The notes below the pieces were generated by a model, which made no database searches, was not told the origin of the DNA, and was given only the letters and a program-made list of their open reading frames with translations. A DNA stretch of 64,000 bases from Piliocolobus tephrosceles (taxonomy: Eukaryota > Chordata > Mammalia > Primates > Cercopithecidae), in the NCBI RefSeq assembly GCF_002776525.5, contig NC_045435.1, positions 119,693,836 through 119,757,835 on the forward strand. Reading direction: 5' to 3'. Numbering within the stretch: the first letter of the stretch is position 1; each line of letters begins with the position of its first letter. Shown here in pieces: positions 59,920-64,000 of this stretch. A program made the position numbers and the translations under genes.

Positions 59920-61700
59920 TTCAAATCAATTTCTTTCCCAAGGAATAACTATTATCAACCCTTGATGTATATCTTCTTATATTGTTTTGCTATATACTTA
60001 ATATCTTATACATAATAATGTATTATAATATCATTATAATAAAATACAACTTTAATATGTTATTATATATTATCCTATGAGTGTGAACAAATACAGGGTA
60101 GTATTTATTATTAGTTTTTATGTAAATAGTATCATATGACACATATTTTTCTACAATTTGCTTTTTCCTAAACAGTATCGCTTGAAGATCTTTATAGATA
60201 GACACATAAATATACATATATCTGCATTTTTTGGCTATATAGTAATTCATGGTATGGATGGCCATAATTTAACTACTTAATCACTTATTGATTAAAACAG
60301 ATATTGTTTCTAAGTTTTTCACCTTTGTTAGCCATGATACACACACACACACGCACACACACACACACGCACCCCTTTAAGACCTCTTAGGGTTTTTTGT
60401 TTATTTTTTGTAATAAGTTTCTAGAAGTTATGCTACTATTAGATCTCAAAGGCTTTCCATAAATATTGCCTATTACAGTGAAGAAATGTACCCATAGGCA
60501 TGCTCATCTGAGGTATAGGAAAGTGCTTGTTTTCCCATACTCTTGTCAACAGTGAAAATGGGTTCATTTTTGTGTGTGAACCTGATGAACAATAACTAGG
60601 GTGAACTTCTTTTACAAATATTTATTGGCCATTTGTATTTATTGATTTTTGTGCACTATTTGATCATGCCATTTATCTAAGGAAACCATTTCTTAGACTC
60701 AATTTTATAAATATTTAAAACTTTTAAATGAAAAAAACAAAGTTTTAAAATTTATGCTTTAAAGAGACAAAATATTTGCAATGTATACAACAAAGACAAG
60801 ACAATAAAAAATTTTAAGCTATTTCAATCAAGAAAAAGTCAAGAAATGAGTCTAAGGAATGGTTTTCTTTATGGCTTTAAATTTGTGTCTAGCTTAGACA
60901 CAAAATATCTTCCACATCTCCTATTTGTAAGTTACTATAAAAATATTCTTTATTTTCTGCTAATACTTTTTCTACAGTTGATTTTTTTTTTTTGCATTTA
61001 ACTTTGTAGTTCATTTTTGTGTAGTTTTTTTCTACAAATGGTTGCCTAAGGTTATTTTTTGAATAATCTGTCTCTTCTATTGGTTTGAAATGCCATTGTT
61101 ATAATCATCTGAATTACTATATATACATGAATTTGTTTGTATATGCTTTATTCTTTCCATTAATTTACTTATCTTTTCCTATTCTAATACACCATGGTTT
61201 AACCATTCTATCTTTATTGTGTATTTTGATGCCGGGTAGGGTAATTCTTACTTATTGTTTTTCTTTTTCCATTTGAACTATCTTCTGACATATTATCCTT
61301 TCAAGTAAATTTTAGGATCAATACAAATGTCCCATTCCCATGAAAAGCCCTATCAGTATTTGGATTGAAATTTCATTGAGTTTGGTAATGTTTGACATCT
61401 TTAAAACATTGAGAAAGAGCTCTCAGTATTTCTCTGTTTATTCAGTCTTCACTAAATTCCATAAAAATCGCATGCTTTAATTTACATCCCATTCTATGTT
61501 CAGATTTTTTTCTCTGTATTCTAGGAGGCATTCTTATCATATTCTTGACTTTCTTGAGGTTGTTTCTAATGGAGAGGAGGCCACTTTCTATATTACTCAT
61601 ACATTGGGTTTTAATTTCAACTAACTTTTTTCTAAAAGGTTTTTTTGAACTCTTGTAATTTTGGATAATCTCTTGTTGCTTGTTCATTTAGAGGATCTTG
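59920..61700 (-). mobile_element. Old L1 (L1M/HAL1) 3' part, reversed and fragmented
   Basis: GATCTTTATAGATAG, TAATTCATGGTATGGATGGC, AATTTAACTACTTAATCACT, a CCATACTCTTGTCAACAGTG block and ATTGGCCATTTGTATTTATT give the reversed L1M 3' order to about 60680. 61130-61650 continues with an ORF2-like reversed region (GAATTTGTTTGTATATGC, TTGTGTATTTTGATGCCGGG). A CA tract is inserted at 60339-60373. Confidence 0.68.
60339..60373 (+). repeat. (CA)n microsatellite with CG interruptions
   Basis: CACA units with two GCAC interruptions. Confidence 0.93.
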
Positions 61701-62221
61701 ACTTTTAACTCTTTAATGTTATACCTAATTATTTTACATTCTTGCTTATAATGAGAATATCTGGAGTTGTTTGTGTTCTTAATTTGATATTTGCTATTCT
61801 TGGTGATTCTTCCTCATAGTGACTTGTTTCCTTTTATGTTTGGTTATCTTTCTTGTTCCCTCATTTTTTACTGTTACTAGTGTATATTTATTCTGAGGAA
61901 CTAAACTGAAGATGCTTTCTTCCAGAGAAGATTTGTGTTTGTTTCTGTAGGGTATAAATGTGCAAAACTACTGTCTTGAGGCTACTGCATTCTATATCTC
62001 AGTTGCCCAGTTTAACAATCTCACTGCAATGGCTATACCTTGCTGGTGGACCAAGGCTTAGGCTTCTGGTTGTAGTTCTTTCCTTTATGTCTACTGTTCA
62101 CTGTCCCCGTTTTAAGTTTGTTTCTTTTTCCCTTGTTTTGTTTTTGGACCCATGGAAATGCTTCTTACTTCCTGAAGGTCCAGCAAAGCAACAGAAAGTA
62201 TGTTTTATTTGTGTGCGGGTG

Positions 62222-62345
62222 TTTTTAATAGAGACAGGGTCTTTGTATGTTGTCCAGGCTGGTCTCAAATTCCTGGCATCAAACAATTTTCCCACCTCGG
62301 TCTCCCAAAGTGCTGAGATTACAGATGTGGCAACCACAGCCAGCC
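62222..62345 (-). mobile_element. Alu monomer fragment (FLAM/AluJ-like)
   Basis: TTTTTAATAGAGACAGGGTC to TTACAGATGTGGCAACCACA and CAGCCAGCC: one reversed monomer only. It is read in part of the spurious frame 61958-62416. Confidence 0.82.
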
Positions 62346-62724
62346 AAAAATTATGTTTTATTCAGAACTGTATTTCTTTGAAGCAGGAAGACCCCTTACA
62401 AAAACCTAGTTTTTAATGATAATTGAATCAGAATTCTCATGTTGTAGCTGCTTTTGACTTTTTTTTTAAGTTGTTAGTATAAGTATTGAGTAAAAAAAGA
62501 ATTTTAAAATTTAAAGTGTTTTAATTTGTAAATTAAAAGAGGAGCTGTCATCTCTGAAAGTTAAAAGACATTTTTAAAGGCATAGAAAAATTCTGTTAAG
62601 ATTTTAATTTTATGTGAATAATGATAATTGCAAAGAATCAACCTGAGATTTACAAATTCTCCAAATGAACTTCTGTCCTAAAAAAAGAACGCACCTTAAA
62701 TGAAATGTTAGCATTAGTTAAATT
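62346..62724. other. No recognised feature
   Basis: AT-rich sequence up to the target duplication of the next Alu. It contains part of the donor of the 42-bp patch found at 63887. Confidence 0.5.
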
Positions 62725-62737
62725 TATTGCAAATTTG

Positions 62738-62755
62738 TTTCTCTCTCTCTCTGTG

Positions 62756-62816
<61 letters not shown>

Positions 62817-63099
62817 TTTGTTTTGAGATGAAGTCTTGCTTTATTGCCCAGGCTGGAGTGCAGTGACCTTGGCTCACTTCAACCTCTGCTTCTCAGGCTC
62901 AAGCAATTCTCCTGCCTCAGCCTCCCATGTAGCTGGGATTACAGGCCTGCACCACCATGCCCAGCTACTTTTTTGTAGTTTTAGTAGAGACGTGATTTCA
63001 CCATGTTGGCCAGGAAGGTCAACTCCTGACCTCAAGTGGTCTGCCTGCCTCGGCCTCCTAAAGTGCTGGTATTACAGGCGTGAGCTACCGTGCCCAGCC
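62738..63099 (-). mobile_element. Alu with 13-bp target duplication and microsatellite tail
   Basis: Reversed Alu body from GAGATGAAGTCTTGCTTTAT to GTGAGCTACCGTGCCCAGCC. TATTGCAAATTTG flanks it at 62725-62737 and 63100-63112. The flanks show that the (CT)6 and (TG)n tract at 62739-62817 is the former poly(A) tail. Confidence 0.95.
62759..62817 (+). repeat. (TG)n microsatellite grown from an Alu tail
   Basis: More than 25 TG units, interrupted once near the end by TATG. Confidence 0.97.
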
Positions 63100-63281
63100 T
63101 ATTGCAAATTTGAACTGGGAAATCAATGAGATTTCTGCCCAACAATTCAGAGTTGTTAGAAAACGTTTTGCCTCCTTTAAGGTCAGTGAAAAAATAAACA
63201 GACACATAATGGAAATTCGAGTCTTAGAGCTGTGTGTCTTCTCTCATTTCTATTGAAGAGAACTAAAAAAATAGAAGATAA

Positions 63282-63736
63282 TGGTTTTCACTCGTGTCCC
63301 TGTGAAGAGACCACAAAACATCCTTTGTGTGAGCAATAAAGCTTTCTAATCACCTGGATGCAGGCGGACTGAGTCCGAAAAGAGAGACAGCGAAGGGAGA
63401 TAAGGGTAGGGCCGTTTTATAAGATTTAGGTGGGTAGTGGAAAATTATAGTCAAAGGGTGTTGTTCTCTGGTGGACAGGGGCAGGGGTCACAAGGTGCTC
63501 AGTGGGGGAGTTTTTGAGCCAGGATGAGCCAGGAGAAGGGATTTCACAAGGTAGTGTGATCAGTTAAGGCAGGGATCAGCCATTTTCACTTCTTTTGTGG
63601 TGGAATGTCATCAGTTAAGGCAAGAACATGCCACTTTCACTTCTTTTGTGATTCTTCAATTACTTCAGGCTATCTAGATGTATACATGCAGGTCATAGGG
63701 GATATGATGGCTTAGCTTGGGCTCAGAGGCCTGACA
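63282..63736 (-). mobile_element. ERV1 3' LTR, HERV-H/LTR7-like
   Basis: On the minus strand it starts TGTCAGGCCTCTGAGCCCAAG and ends near GTGTGAA-type sequence at 63282 (TG...CA ends). A TATA box reads TATAAAA on the minus strand at 63415-63421, upstream of a TTTCGGACTCAG block. A purine tract (AAGAAGGCAGGAA on the minus strand) lies just outside its right edge, as expected for the polypurine tract before a 3' LTR. The exact LTR subfamily is from memory and could be a relative of LTR7. Confidence 0.75.
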
Positions 63737-64000
63737 TTCCTGCCTTCTTATATTAATAAGAAAAATAAAACAAAATTGTGTTGAAGTGTTGGGGAGGTGA
63801 ACATTTTGGGGGGTGGTGTGGAAAGATAATGGGTGATGTTTCTCAGGGCTGCTTCAAGTGGGATTAGGGGTGGCATGGGAACCTAGAGTTAAATTTATTG
63901 CAAATTTGTTTCTCTCTCTCTCTGTGTTGTGTGAAGAGTCAAGTTGAAGGAGGATTTTGTGGTAAGGGGTGATATTGTGGGGTTGTTAAAAGGAGCATTT
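63737..64000 (-). mobile_element. ERV1 internal 3' end, continuing past the window
   Basis: The sequence beginning TTCCTGCCTTCTTATATTAA continues to the window edge. It looks like the noncoding end of the provirus next to its 3' LTR. I see no coding frame. A foreign-looking patch sits at 63887-63928. Confidence 0.6.

Larger units (their letters stand above)
18627..64000 (+). other. WDR49: WDR49 gene, internal or 5' part (exons plus introns)
   Basis: This is the span of the recognised host gene. Five exons on the + strand total 1,083 coding bases (361 codons) from the ATG at 18654. The intron phases are 0, 0, 1, 1 and 0, and every junction keeps the reading frame, which is strong internal proof that the exon set is real and that no coding exon is missing between them. 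Introns run 19068-25189, 25367-26231, 26407-43861, 44030-46063 and from 46213 past the window end. The last exon seen ends on a lysine codon in the middle of a WD blade, so more exons follow outside the window. WDR49 is a WD-repeat protein that I recall as poorly characterised, with testis or ciliary links; nothing here shows its expression. Identification rests on recognising the protein sequence. Confidence 0.9.

Noticed and set aside
61958..62416. 152-residue open frame on the + strand, one of the longest in the window
   Set aside because: Its second half is an Alu monomer read through, the first half has no domain or splice support, and there is no start context; it is chance.

Overview
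This is nuclear DNA from a primate, most likely a simian. About a dozen 7SL-derived Alu elements lie on both strands with A-rich tails and target-site duplications. Primate L1 copies, MaLR retrovirus-like elements and an ERV1 LTR of the HERV-H/LTR7 type are also present. The only host gene I can support is a piece of WDR49, a WD-repeat protein, on the + strand.

Five WDR49 exons are visible at 18627-19067, 25190-25366, 26232-26406, 43862-44029 and 46064-46212. Each has AG/GT borders. Their phases join without a break into 361 codons from the ATG at 18654. The N-terminal part carries one degenerate EF-hand-like loop; the later exons carry WD-repeat blades. The next exon must lie beyond base 64000. 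Everything else is intron or upstream sequence.

Layout. Bases 1-18626 lie upstream of the first recognised exon and hold an AluS, old L1 pieces, a 2-kb 5'-truncated L1 (8001-9995), MIRs, a MER44/Tigger7-like DNA transposon split by an L1 tail, and a nearly complete Tigger1 with an Alu inside it. The intron at 19068-25189 holds an L1M whose 5' tip is inverted. The 17.5-kb intron at 26407-43861 holds four Alus, a long polypyrimidine microsatellite, an L1 on the minus strand lacking ORF1 and part of ORF2 (33740-37850), and, 1.4 kb before exon 4, a decayed second copy of exon 4. The last intron (46213 onward) holds a nearly full-length plus-strand L1 (47770-57975) whose 5'UTR was invaded by a complete MaLR provirus that itself contains an Alu. 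It ends with an ERV1 3' LTR entering its provirus at the window edge.

Most notable: the relic duplicate of exon 4; a 42-bp exact patch inside the ERV1 sequence, apparently copied from 1.17 kb upstream across an Alu junction; the L1 without ORF1; and the head-to-head related L1s that bracket exons 4 and 5. I see no novel protein system, CRISPR array, tRNA, rRNA or intact viral gene. Repeat family names come from memory and were not checked by alignment.
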